This document shows, piece by piece, positions 47,261 through 55,822 of a DNA stretch of 64,000 nucleotides. This DNA is from PALSA-612 sp963773055 (lineage in GTDB: Bacteria; Actinomycetota; Thermoleophilia; Gaiellales; Gaiellaceae), in the NCBI GenBank assembly GCA_963773055.1, contig CAVYZL010000002.1:80634-144633 (forward strand), in the 5' to 3' direction. Under the pieces are notes generated by a model. The model saw nothing but the letters and a program-made list of their open reading frames with translations, was not told the origin of the DNA and ran no database searches. Made by a program: the position numbers and the translations under genes. Within the stretch, counting starts at the first letter, position 1, and every line of letters begins with the position of its first letter.

Positions 47261-47926
47261 ATGCACACGCTGTCGCTCGACGCCGATCGACGGATCGACA
47301 CCGATCCTCGCGATCGGCGCCCATGCGGACGACATCGAGATCGGCTGCGGCGGCACGATCCTCCGGCTCGCGGCGCTCGCATCCCGACGCCGAGGTGGAC
47401 TGGGTCGTGCTCTGCGCCGACGGTGCGCGGGCGGACGAGGCCCGCCGCTGCGCGGCCGACGTTCCTCGGCCGGGTTCGCGAACACGCGCAGGTCGTCGTC
47501 AAGGACTTCCGCGACGCGCTTCCTCCCGTACGTCGGCGGCACGGTCAAGGAGCGGTTCGAGCAGCTGAAGGCGACCGTGACGCCCCAGCTCGTCTTCACG
47601 CACCAGCGGCACGACCTGCATCAGGACCACCGACTGCTCAACGAGCTGACGTGGAACACGTTCCGCGATCACCTGATCCTCGAGTACGAGATCCCGAAGT
47701 ACGACGGCGACCTCGGCGCGCCGAACGTCTTCGTCCCACTCGACGAGGAGCGGTCGCAGCGCAAGGCGAGGCCGATGCTTGCGCACTTCGCGACGCAACG
47801 CGACAAGCGGTGGTTCACGGAGGATCTGTTCCGCTCGCTCATGCGGCTGCGGGGGATGGAGGCAACTCGCCGACCGGGCATGCCGAGGCGTTCTACTGCC
47901 GCAAGGTCGTGTCGAGGTGCCCGACG
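47261..47926 (+). CDS. PIG-L family deacetylase (LmbE-like), frameshifted
   Basis: Zinc-dependent N-deacetylase. The zinc motif is AIGAHADDIEIGCGGT (PHxDD type, here AHADD), and the second His motif is VFTHQRHDLHQDHRLLNELT. Near the end is HAEAFYCRKVV. The ATG 47261 region, the AHADD part and the following segment lie in different frames, so there are at least three indels. Likely deacetylates an N-acetyl sugar in the glycan pathway. Confidence 0.85.
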
Positions 47927-47928
47927 AT

Positions 47929-48387
47929 GCAGCACGATCGACGGCGTGCTGACGGTTCCGCTCCGCCGGATCCCGGACGAGCGCGGGACGATCTTCCACA
48001 TGCTCCGCGCGGACGATCCGCACTTCGTCGCAGTTCGGCGAGATCTACTTCACGAGCGTCTACGAGGGCGTCGTCAAGGGGTGGCACAAGCACCGGGAGA
48101 TGACCCTCAACTACGCCTGCGTCCACGGCCGCATCAAGGTCGCGCTCTACGACGATCGGCGAGGGCTCGCCGACGCGCGGCACGGTCGCAGGAGGTCTTC
48201 CTCGGCCCCGACGAGCATTCGCTCGTCGTCATCCCGCCGGAGATCTGGACCGGCGTCAAGGGCATGACCAGCCCGTTCGCGATCGTCGCCAACTGCTGCC
48301 ACGCACACGCACGATCCGGAGCCGGACGACGCGCCTCGACCCGTTCGACAACGACATTCCCTACGACTGGGACGTGCGGACCACTGA
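47929..48387 (+). CDS. RmlC-like dTDP-sugar 3,5-epimerase / cupin, frameshifted
   Basis: Begins near STIDGVLTVPLRRIPDERGT, then FHMLRADDPHFVA, EIYFTSVYEGVVKGWHKHRE, LNYACVHGRIKVALYDDR, then QEVFLGPDEHSLVVIPPEIW and a tail DNDIPYDWDVR. WHKHRE gives the catalytic-site His-type residues of the cupin. Frame breaks at about 48030, 48160 and near the end. It fits a C-3/C-5 epimerase of a keto-deoxy sugar. The start is uncertain. Confidence 0.8.
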
Positions 48388-48392
48388 CGGAC

Positions 48393-49713
48393 GTGGCTCA
48401 GGTGGCGGACATCCAGGACGCGGCGACGGTCGGCGAGGAGCTGCACGAGTTCGTCGCCGAGCTCTATCCGATCTGCCGGAGCATCACGGGCGACGGGCTC
48501 CGCGAGACGCTGCGCCGCGATCGGCGAGCACGTGCCGCTCGAGATCCACGAGGTGCCGACCGGCACCCAGGTGTTCGACTGGACGATCCCGCGCGAGTGG
48601 AACATCGGGGACGCGTACGTGAAGGACGGGCAGGCGGCCGGCGGGTCGTCGACTTCGCGGACAGCAACCTCCACGTCGTCAACTACAGCGCGCCCGTCGT
48701 CCGCGCGGATGCCGCTCGCGGAGCTTCGTCCGCGCCTGACGTCGATCCCCGAGCACCCGGACTGGATCCCCTACCGCACCTCGTACTACAAGGAGGACTG
48801 GGGCTTCTGCCTGAGCCACGACGCGCTGCTCGCGCTCGAGGACGGCGAGTACGAGGTGTGCATCGACTCGACGCTCGAGCGACGGGAGCGCTGACCTACG
48901 GCGAGTGCTATCTCGACGGTGAGCGCGAGGACGAGGTGCTGATCTCGACGCACGCCTGCCACCCGTCGCTCTGCAACGACAACCTGTCCGGCGTCGCCGT
49001 CGCGACGTTCCTCGCGCGGCCGCTCGCGGCGCTGCCGCAGGCGGCTCTCGTACCGCTTCGTCTTCGTGCCCGGGACGATCGGCGCGATCGCCTGGCTGCA
49101 CGAGAACCAGGCGCGCGTCGACCGCGTCAAGCACGGGCTCGTGCTCGCCTGCGTCGGCGACCGCGGCTCTGTCACCTACAAGCGCTCGCGACGCGGCGAC
49201 GCCGAGGTCGACCGGGCGGTCGAGCACGTCCTCCGCCACTCAGGCGACGAGCGCACGAGTCGCTCGACTTCACCCCGGACGGCTACGACGAGCGCCAGTA
49301 CTGCTCGCCCGGCTTCGACCTTCCCGTCGGCGCTTCATGCGGACGCCGCACGGGGCAGTTCCCCGAGTACCACACCTCGGCCGACGACCTCGACCTCGTT
49401 CGACGCCGGCGAGCCTCGCCGACTCGTGGCGAAGGTGACCGACGGTGCTGTCCGTGCTCGACGGCAATGCGACATACGTGAACCAGAATCCGATGTGCGA
49501 GCCGCAACTCGGCAGGCGGGGCCTGTACAGCCTCGTCGGAGGCCGGAAGGACGAGAGCCTCGACGAGCTCGCGCTCCTCTGGGTGCTGAACCTCTCCGAC
49601 GGCGACCACTACGCTGCTCGACATCGCCGAGCGCTCCGGCCTCGAGTTCGCCTCCGATCCGCGCGTGCGGCGGACGCGCTGCGTCGAGTGCGAGCTGCTG
49701 ACAGGAGGCCGCG
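48393..49713 (+). CDS. DUF4910 family aminopeptidase-like protein, frameshifted
   Basis: Pieces in order: EELHEFVAELYPICRSITGD, EVPTGTQVFDWTIPREWN, HPDWIPYRTSYYKEDWGFCL, the zinc-peptidase-like STHACHPSLCNDNLSGVAVA, FVPGTIGAIAWLHEN, RQYCSPGFDLPVG and GQFPEYHTSADDL. His/Asp/Glu of the M28-like fold appear to be kept (CHP, CNDN, YHTSADD). At least seven indels, so the frame cannot be read through. Proteins of this family often lie in surface-glycan loci; the substrate is unknown. Confidence 0.78.
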
Positions 49714-50804
49714 TGAGAGTCGTCGTCACCGGCAGCGAGGGATACATCGGCTCGGTGCTCTGCCCGTACCTCGTCGAGCGCGGCCACGACGTCGTCGGCG
49801 TCGACTCGGGCTTCTACCGCGCGCCGGCTGCTCTACGAGGAACCGTCGACGGCGGTCGAGACGTGGCACAAGGACATCCGCCGCCTCGAGGCTCGGGACC
49901 TCGACGGCGCAGACGCCGATCGTGCACATGGCCGAGCTCTCCAACGACCCGCGTCGGGCAGCTCGCGCCCGACGTCACCTACGAGATCAACCACCGCGGC
50001 TCGCTGCACGTCGCCGAGACGGCGAAGGCCGCCGGCGTTCCGCGCTTCGTCTACACGTCGTCGTGCAGCGTCTACGGCGCGGCGGACCAGGAGCTCGTCG
50101 ACGAGGAGTCGCCGCTCCGCCCGCAGACGGCGTACGCGGAGTGCAAGGAGCTCGTCGAGCGCGACGTCGCGCTGATGGCCGACGACGCCTTCTCCCCGAC
50201 GTTCCTCCGCAACGCGACCGCGTGCGGCGCGTCGCCGCGGATGCGCTTCGACGTCGTGCTCAACAACCTCTCGGGGCTGGCGTGGACGACGAAGGACATC
50301 CGGATGGAGAGCGACGGCTCGCCGTGGCGCCCGATCGTCCACGTGCTCGACATCTGCGAGGCGATCGCGTGCGCGCTCGACGCGCCGCGCGAGCGGATCC
50401 ACAACGAGGTGCTGAACGTCGGCGACACGTCGAGCAACTACCGGATCCGCGAGCTCGCCGAGATCGTCGGTGACGTCTTCCCGGACTGCTCCGTGTCCAT
50501 CGCCGGCCGCAGTCCCGACAGCCGGAGCTACCGCGTGTCGTTCGAGAAGATCCGCGAGCTGATGCCCGAGTTCGCCTGCTCCTGGGACGCCGAGCGGAGC
50601 GCGCGCCAGCTGCTCGACGTGTTCTCCCGCGTCGAGTTGACGGAGGAGACCTTCCGCGCCCGGCCGTTCACAAGGCTCAAGCAGATCGAGCATCTCGTCG
50701 CGACGGGGCAGATCGACGACGCGTTCTTCTGGACCGACAACGGGCACTCGGAGACCAACATCGCGTCGATTGATACGGACCACACCGTCCGCGATCGCGG
50801 TTAG
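49713..50804 (+). CDS. NAD-dependent epimerase/dehydratase (extended SDR), frameshifted 5' part
   Basis: Start GTG 49713 behind AGGAGG. Rossmann RVVVTGSEGYIGSVLCPYLV, then indels up to about 49960, after which the frame is clean: FVYTSSCSVYGAADQELVDE, catalytic YAECK (YxxxK) in QTAYAECKELVE, RNATACG, and HVLDICEAIACAL. The C-terminus EIRDAFFWTDNG-type tail is longer than in RmlB. It could be a 4-epimerase or 4,6-dehydratase of an NDP-sugar. Stop 50804. Confidence 0.88.
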   Translation: MRVVVTGSEGYIGSVLCPYLVERGHDVVGVDSGFYRAPAALRGTVDGGRDVAQGHPPPRGSGPRRRRRRSCTWPSSPTTRVGQLAPDVTYEINHRGSLHVAETAKAAGVPRFVYTSSCSVYGAADQELVDEESPLRPQTAYAECKELVERDVALMADDAFSPTFLRNATACGASPRMRFDVVLNNLSGLAWTTKDIRMESDGSPWRPIVHVLDICEAIACALDAPRERIHNEVLNVGDTSSNYRIRELAEIVGDVFPDCSVSIAGRSPDSRSYRVSFEKIRELMPEFACSWDAERSARQLLDVFSRVELTEETFRARPFTRLKQIEHLVATGQIDDAFFWTDNGHSETNIASIDTDHTVRDRG

Positions 50805-50851
50805 ACTCGCCAACTTCAAGTCGGGTCGGTTCGGCAAGACGACTCGGCATC

Positions 50852-51620
50852 GTGGCTAGGCGCACCTCGAGGCGGCGAGGGGCTCCTGGGCACACCCCGG
50901 TGACCCAGTCATACATGCACGCGGCCGACCTCAAGACACACAGCCCCGAGCACCAAGTCCAGACCGCTCCACCCCCCACCGCTGCACCGGCGGGAGACGC
51001 CGACAGCGAGGCGGAGACGCTGGTCATGGACCATCTCGACCTCGTCGAGATCGCGACCAACTACGTCGGCGACCCGCGCAACTCGCCAACGATCGACCGG
51101 GACGACCTGATCGGCGAGGGTCAGATCGCGCTGATGCAGGCGGCCCGGCGCTACGACCCGGAGAAGGGCAGCTTCCGCAGCTTCGCGTTCACGCGCATCA
51201 AAGGCGCGATGATCGACGCCTTGCGGCGCGACTTCCTCCTGCCGCGGTCCGCGCGGGAGCGCGGCGAGAGCCTGACCGTCGTCTCCATCGACAAGCCGAT
51301 CGGCGAGGGCGACCTGACGCTGTCGGACACGATCGAGGACGCCCGCTCCGACGTCGAGGAGATCGTCGCCAACCGGGCGCAGCTCGCGAGCGCGATCGAG
51401 GAACGAGCCCACGAGGCGGTCCGGCCGGAGCTGACGCCGATGGAGCTCGAGGTGCTGCGCGGCGCAGCGGCGAGTCGGCGAGACGGCGGGCGAGACGGCC
51501 GATCGCCTCGGCAAGTCGCACGAGACCGTCAGGTCGCAGCGACGCACGGCGCTCAAGCGACTCGGCGCGCGGTCGATCGCCCACGCGGTGTTCATCGCCC
51601 GCGACGACATCGCCGCCTAG
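50852..51620 (+). CDS. RNA polymerase sigma factor, WhiG/FliA-like (sigma-28 group), frameshifted 3' part
   Basis: GTG 50852. Region 2: DRDDLIGEGQIALMQAARRY and YDPEKGSFRSFAFTRIKGAM, followed by DALRRDFLLPRSARERGE (typical of sigma-28). Region 4 after an indel at about 51475: GETADRLGKSHETVRSQR, then LKRLGARSIAHAVFIARDD. The first 60 residues are low-complexity and may not be translated. It precedes two receiver-like genes. Confidence 0.82.
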
Positions 51621-51693
51621 GTCGTACCCCGATCGAGGTACCCCGTCCGTTCGGGGAGTCGAACCTCCCCATTGGCCTATTGCCGCCGCGCCA

Positions 51694-52146
51694 GTGCCGG
51701 TCGAGAATAGCGCGCGCTCCTCCCCGACCCACGGCCGACCGGCGGCCTTCTTGAAGACAAACACGAACGGTCATTCCGAATGCATCGCGTCGTCCTCCGT
51801 AGGCCCGGACGACGCCCTTCCCAACCGTGTGCCGCGCACACGCGTACTGCTCGTGGGGCCGCCCGCGTTCTGTCAGACGATCGGGCGCTCGCTGCCAGCG
51901 GAGGCCGCGAATGTGGTCGGCCACGCCCATTCCGTCGACTCGGCCGAGATCGCATCCGCGTCGCTGTTACCGGACCTCACGCTGCTCGAGGCCGGGATGG
52001 CGCACGTCGCCCACCGCCTGTCCGAATGGGCGTCGGTAGTGATGGTGCCGCCGAACGGACATGACGGCGATGGTGACCACGGACTCTGGCCGGCGGTGCT
52101 CCAGCTCGGCGGGATTGCACCTGCGCTGATGCTCTCGTCTTCCTGA
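51694..52146 (+). CDS. Degenerate response-regulator receiver-like protein
   Basis: 150 residues, possibly shorter because the receiver part starts only at RVLLVGPPAFCQTIGRSL (about residue 50). Where a receiver has the acidic DD pair it has GP, and where it has the phosphoacceptor Asp it has Glu (PDLTLLEAGM). No output domain follows. It may be a pseudo-receiver that binds a partner. It sits just upstream of a LuxR-type regulator. Not a confident call. Confidence 0.5.
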   Translation: MPVENSARSSPTHGRPAAFLKTNTNGHSECIASSSVGPDDALPNRVPRTRVLLVGPPAFCQTIGRSLPAEAANVVGHAHSVDSAEIASASLLPDLTLLEAGMAHVAHRLSEWASVVMVPPNGHDGDGDHGLWPAVLQLGGIAPALMLSSS

Positions 52147-52279
52147 CAGGCGGTCGTCAGGACGTCGCCGGACGTTTTCCACATCGTCCACAGATTCCAC
52201 AAAACGGCCGCACATTGCGGACACGCGACCTCGGCGCACACCTTTACACACATGCAGCCGTCGTCTTAAATGTGGGGAG

Positions 52280-52963
52280 GTGGTGTTCTCGCAATCGGAA
52301 ACTGGAGCCGCAGAACCGCGGAGGACTGCGGTGCTCGTCGACGAGCACCCGCTCTGGCTTGACGCGGTCGAACAGGTCCTGCAGCGGGTCTCCGTTCACG
52401 TCGTCGCCCGAGCGCGATCGTTCGCGGAGGGCCAGCGGCTCGTCGGGGAGCTCACTCCCGATCTGCTCGTCGCTGAGATCTCGGGCCTCGACGAAGAGAT
52501 CAGCGGCGTCGCGTGGTTGCTTGACATCCGTGAGCAGTACCCGGAGCTGAAGACGATCGTTCTGTCCATCGTCGACGATCCGGCGACGGTCCAGGCAGCT
52601 TTCTCGGCCGGCGCCGTCGCCTTCGTCGTCAAGAAGGCCCATCCGGACGACCTCGCCGTCGCCGTCAGGCAGGCGTACGAGCACTCGATCTTCCTTCCGG
52701 GGTACATCGTCGCGGACGAGCATGTGTCGACGGATGCCGTCGACGACGCCGATCTCACCCGGCGCGAGCTCGAGATCCTTCGACTCGTCGCAGAGGGACA
52801 TTCGAATGCCGAACTCGCGCGGATGCTGTGGGTGACGGAGCAGACCGTGAAGTTCCACCTCTCGAACATCTACCGAAAGCTCCACGTCTCGAACCGCACG
52901 GAGGCGAGTCGCTGGGCGCACCGGCACGGTGTTCTCGCATCGTCGCCGACAGCCGTAGCCTAA
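52280..52963 (+). CDS. LuxR/NarL-family response regulator with Glu at the phosphoacceptor site
   Basis: 227 residues. The receiver domain keeps the acidic pair (AVLVDEHPLWLDAV) and Lys (VAFVVKKAHPDD), but the phosphoacceptor is Glu (PDLLVAEISGLDE). The C-terminal LuxR HTH is complete: LTRRELEILRLVAEGHSNAE, then VTEQTVKFHLSNIYRKL. Glu may mimic phosphorylation and keep it active. The start could be either of two GTGs (52280 or 52283), with GGAGG just before. No histidine kinase gene is nearby. Confidence 0.88.
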   Translation: MVFSQSETGAAEPRRTAVLVDEHPLWLDAVEQVLQRVSVHVVARARSFAEGQRLVGELTPDLLVAEISGLDEEISGVAWLLDIREQYPELKTIVLSIVDDPATVQAAFSAGAVAFVVKKAHPDDLAVAVRQAYEHSIFLPGYIVADEHVSTDAVDDADLTRRELEILRLVAEGHSNAELARMLWVTEQTVKFHLSNIYRKLHVSNRTEASRWAHRHGVLASSPTAVA

Positions 52964-53011
52964 GCCTAGAGCCCGGCCCCACAAGGGCGGCGGCTCCCGC
53001 CTAGCCGAAAT

Positions 53012-53050
53012 GGTTCACAGGATCCCAGCCGACATTGGTTCGCAGGATCC
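53012..53050. repeat. Direct repeat GGTTC(A/G)CAGGATCC, possible operator
   Basis: Two copies at 53012-53025 and 53037-53050, 25 bp start to start, one mismatch. They lie 48 bp upstream of the DegT aminotransferase start. Spacing of about 2.4 helix turns fits a regulator binding site, but nothing identifies the regulator. Confidence 0.4.
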
Positions 53051-53087
53051 GGCTCGGCATATGGTAGGAGTCAGCCGCAGTCACCCC

Positions 53088-53092
53088 GGAGG
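53088..53092 (+). promoter_or_regulatory. Shine-Dalgarno of the DegT aminotransferase
   Basis: GGAGG, 5 nt before GTG 53098. GTG 53092 overlaps this site, so 53098 is the likely start. Confidence 0.65.
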
Positions 53093-53097
53093 TGCTC

Positions 53098-54248
53098 GTG
53101 TCGGACGAGTTTCTCGTCTTTGGAAGACCTGTCATTGGAAACGCCGAGATCGACGAGGTCACGGACTCTCTGCGGTCAGGCTGGCTCGGGACGGGCCCTA
53201 AAGTCCAGCGGTTCGAGCGCGCACTCGAGAACTACATAGGCGTTCCACACATCCGCTGCGTCGCCTCCTGCACCGCGGCATTGGTGCTCGCAATCAAGGT
53301 ACTCGACATTGGCCCCGGCGACGAGGTGATCTTGCCGGCCATGACGTTCGTCGCGTCCGCGAATGCCGTCGAGCACGCAGGCGCGAAGGTCGTGCTTGTC
53401 GACAGCGAACCGGTGACGGGCCTGATGGACCTCGATGCGGCGGAAGCGGCTATTGGCCCGCGGACGGTGGCGATCATGCCCGTGCACTTCGCGGGCCGTC
53501 CCATCGACATGGACCGCGTCGGCGCGATACGAGACCGCCACAGGATCCTCGTGATCGAAGATGCGGCGCATGCCATCAGCGCGGAGTGGAAGGGCGTGCG
53601 CATCGGAAGGCACGGCAACCTCACGGCGTACTCGTTCTACGCAACGAAGAACATGACAACGGGGGAGGGCGGGGCTCTCGCTACGCCCGCCGCGGACGTG
53701 ACCGAGCGTGTCGAACGTCTCGCGCTCCACGGACTCAGCCTTGGGGCGTGGGAGCGCTTCTCCGACGCCGGGTTCAAGCACTACGAGGTCGTTGAGCCGG
53801 GCTTCAAATACAACATGACAGACATCCAGGCAGCGATCGGCATCCACCAGCTGTCTCACCTGGACACATGGATTGACGAGAGAGCCCTGAATGGGATCAG
53901 TACGACGCACTCCTCGGGGCACTCCCGTTGACCCTTCCGGAGCAGCCTCGCGCGCAGACGAGACACGCCCGTCATCTGTACACGGTCCTTGTCGACTCAT
54001 CTGCACCCGTCGATCGCGACTCTCTGCTTGCGCGCCTAACGGAACGGGGCATCGGTACCGGAGTTCATTACCGCGGTGTCCATCTCCATCCCTACTACCG
54101 CGATCGCTACGAAATCGATCCACGCAGCTTGCCCGTTGCGACCGATATCAGTGAGCGGACGCTGAGCCTTCCCTTGGCCCCAAACCTTACGGAGGCCGAT
54201 TTGAATCGTGTGGCTACGGCGTTGCGAACAAGCTTGGCCTCCGGCTGA
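53098..54248 (+). CDS. DegT/DnrJ/EryC1/StrS PLP-dependent sugar aminotransferase, one frameshift
   Basis: About 383 residues after correction. LRSGWLGTGPKVQRFE, VASCTAALVLAI, DEVILPAMTFVASANAV, VIEDAAHAISAEWKG and the PLP lysine in SFYATKNMTTGEGG are all present, then KYNMTDIQAAIGIHQL. The frame slips by one base at about 53890; LYTVLVDSSAPVDRDSL and GVHYRGVHLHPYY follow. It aminates a keto-NDP-sugar. Start GTG 53098 is chosen from the Shine-Dalgarno at 53088-53092. The stop abuts the convergent GT4 stop. Confidence 0.92.
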
Positions 54249-55399
54249 TCAAGACCACGCGGACGCATCCGTGCGCAGCGCTTCTCGGTAGACACCGGCA
54301 AGTTGAACCGCAACAACGCGGGCGTCGTGAAGTTCCTCGATGCGGTGGCGCGCACGCTGAGCTCTGACCGTGTACTCGTCGTCGGAGATCGATGCGACCT
54401 CGACCAATGCTTGCGCGAGCGCGTCGACGTCTTCCTCGGGTACGAGCAAGCCGGGATCGGCGACGACCGACGGGATGTCCGCGTGCTCAGTGGTCACAAC
54501 GGGAATCCCCATCGCTTGCATCTCGAGGAGCACGGTGGGACCCCGCCCTCCGTGTCGCCGCTCGCCGCCGTCCGGCTTGGCTGAATGCAAACGTGCGCTT
54601 GACGGGCGATAGCGCGATATTCGTCGTGGGAGATTAACCCGAGGAACTTGACCGAGGAAGCGACCCCGAGATCCGCCGCGAGCGACTCGAGATCAGTGCG
54701 GAGCGGTCCGTCTCCGACGAGCCACAACTCTGCGCTACCGAGCGACCGCCGAGCAACGGCAAGTGCACGGATAGAGAGGTCGATGCCCTTCTTTTCGACA
54801 AACCGCGCTGCCTGAAGAATCACGAATCGATCGGTTCGACGGGAGACCGCGAACGGAAACTGGTCCAGATCGATACCGATCCTGACGACCCGAATCTGCC
54901 CGCTCGGACAGCCCACGGACTCCAGGTGTCTTTCCATGGCAGGTCCCTCGCACACGAACAGTCGTCCCAATCGAAACAGCGACGCGTATGACCTGCCGAG
55001 AGAGTTCGACAGATCATGGCCGTAGAACGTCGTGATCAGCGGGATCCCGAGCCGCCGAGCGGCAACGATGCTCGCCGCGCCAAGCCAGCCAAAGTGGGCG
55101 TGCAGGGCGACACAGTGTGATTCGTCGGCTCGGCGCGCTAGCCGGTATTCGAACGAGCTGGGGTATCGATGAGCGACGGACTGAGCGCGTCGCAGGACAC
55201 GGCGATACAAACGGGCTCGCGGTACGAGCTCAAAGAGCGGGTCAAACGGGAACTCCTCGATGTTGATCGTCGACCCGGCGAGCACCACGGGCTTGAACGC
55301 CGTCTGAAAGCGGAGTGACGTGTAGATGAACGTCGCAGAACGGTGAAGGTAAGGATCGATGACATGACCAATCGCGTCCACGTTGTCGCGGTGCTTCAC
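54249..55399 (-). CDS. GT4 family glycosyltransferase, one frameshift
   Basis: About 383 residues from GTG 55399. First part: LHAHFGWLGAASIVAARRLG, FYGHDLSNSLGRSYASLF, VVRIGIDLDQFPFAV and VGDGPLRTDLESLAADLG. A one-base slip at about 54540 joins it to PTVLLEMQAMGIPVVTTEHA and IPSVVADPGLLVPEEDVDAL, the C-terminal donor-binding half. The E-x7-E motif is spread over LLEMQAMGIP. Start overlaps the end of the PAP2 remnant. Transfers a sugar in the surface-glycan locus. Confidence 0.88.
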
Positions 55400-55600
55400 G
55401 ATCCGAGTCTGGCCGCCGGGCGAGCTATCTCGCGAGCGGTCGTGGGTGCGTGGACGGTCTGAGCGACAGCGAACACGCTACAGATGAGCGAGCCGGCGAG
55501 TAGGTAGCCGCCGATGATGTCGGAAGGCGTATGGATCGTGTAGAGCTCGGTGACGATGCCGACGACGATCACCCAGGCGACGAGAAAGGGCGTCGCGCGC
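55396..55600 (-). CDS. PAP2 family phosphatase, 5'-truncated
   Basis: Only the last about 66 codons are readable: FLVAWVIVVGIVTELYTIHT, PSDIIGGYLLAGSLICSV, ending ARPAARLGS. This is the C-terminal phosphatase core with the HxPSD motif and final TM helix. Its TGA overlaps the GTG of the GT4 gene. Upstream of about 55600 the frame is lost and no N-terminal motifs (K-x6-RP or PSGH) can be read with confidence. Either a remnant or a gene cut by a rearrangement or assembly joint. Confidence 0.6.
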
Positions 55601-55775
55601 GGCCAGCACGGAGATGGCCAACTGGAAGCGCCAGTGGCCGGTGCTGCCCACCTTCTTCTACGGCGGCATGCGATACGGGCAGATCGAGCGGCCGAATTCG
55701 GCCGGCGTTCCGGGCTAGCCAGGTCGAATCAGCGAAAGAAGGCGATGTAGAAGCCCTCGTGGTTTTCGGCCCCTG

Positions 55776-55822
55776 ACGTGGGACCTTTCAGCTGCCTATA
55801 TGGCGGTTCAAAGGTCCCACGT
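55776..55822. terminator. Perfect 13-bp inverted repeat, probable terminator
   Basis: ACGTGGGACCTTT pairs exactly with AAAGGTCCCACGT across a 21-nt loop. It overlaps the 3' end of the hydroxyacyl-CoA dehydrogenase gene and lies next to the PAP2 break. The T/A ends make it usable as a terminator in either direction. Confidence 0.55.

Noticed and set aside
55689..55704. EcoRI palindrome as a cloning-vector junction
   Set aside because: No vector, linker or adapter sequence is seen next to it; the site can arise by chance in GC-rich palindromic DNA. Kept only as part of the breakpoint observation.
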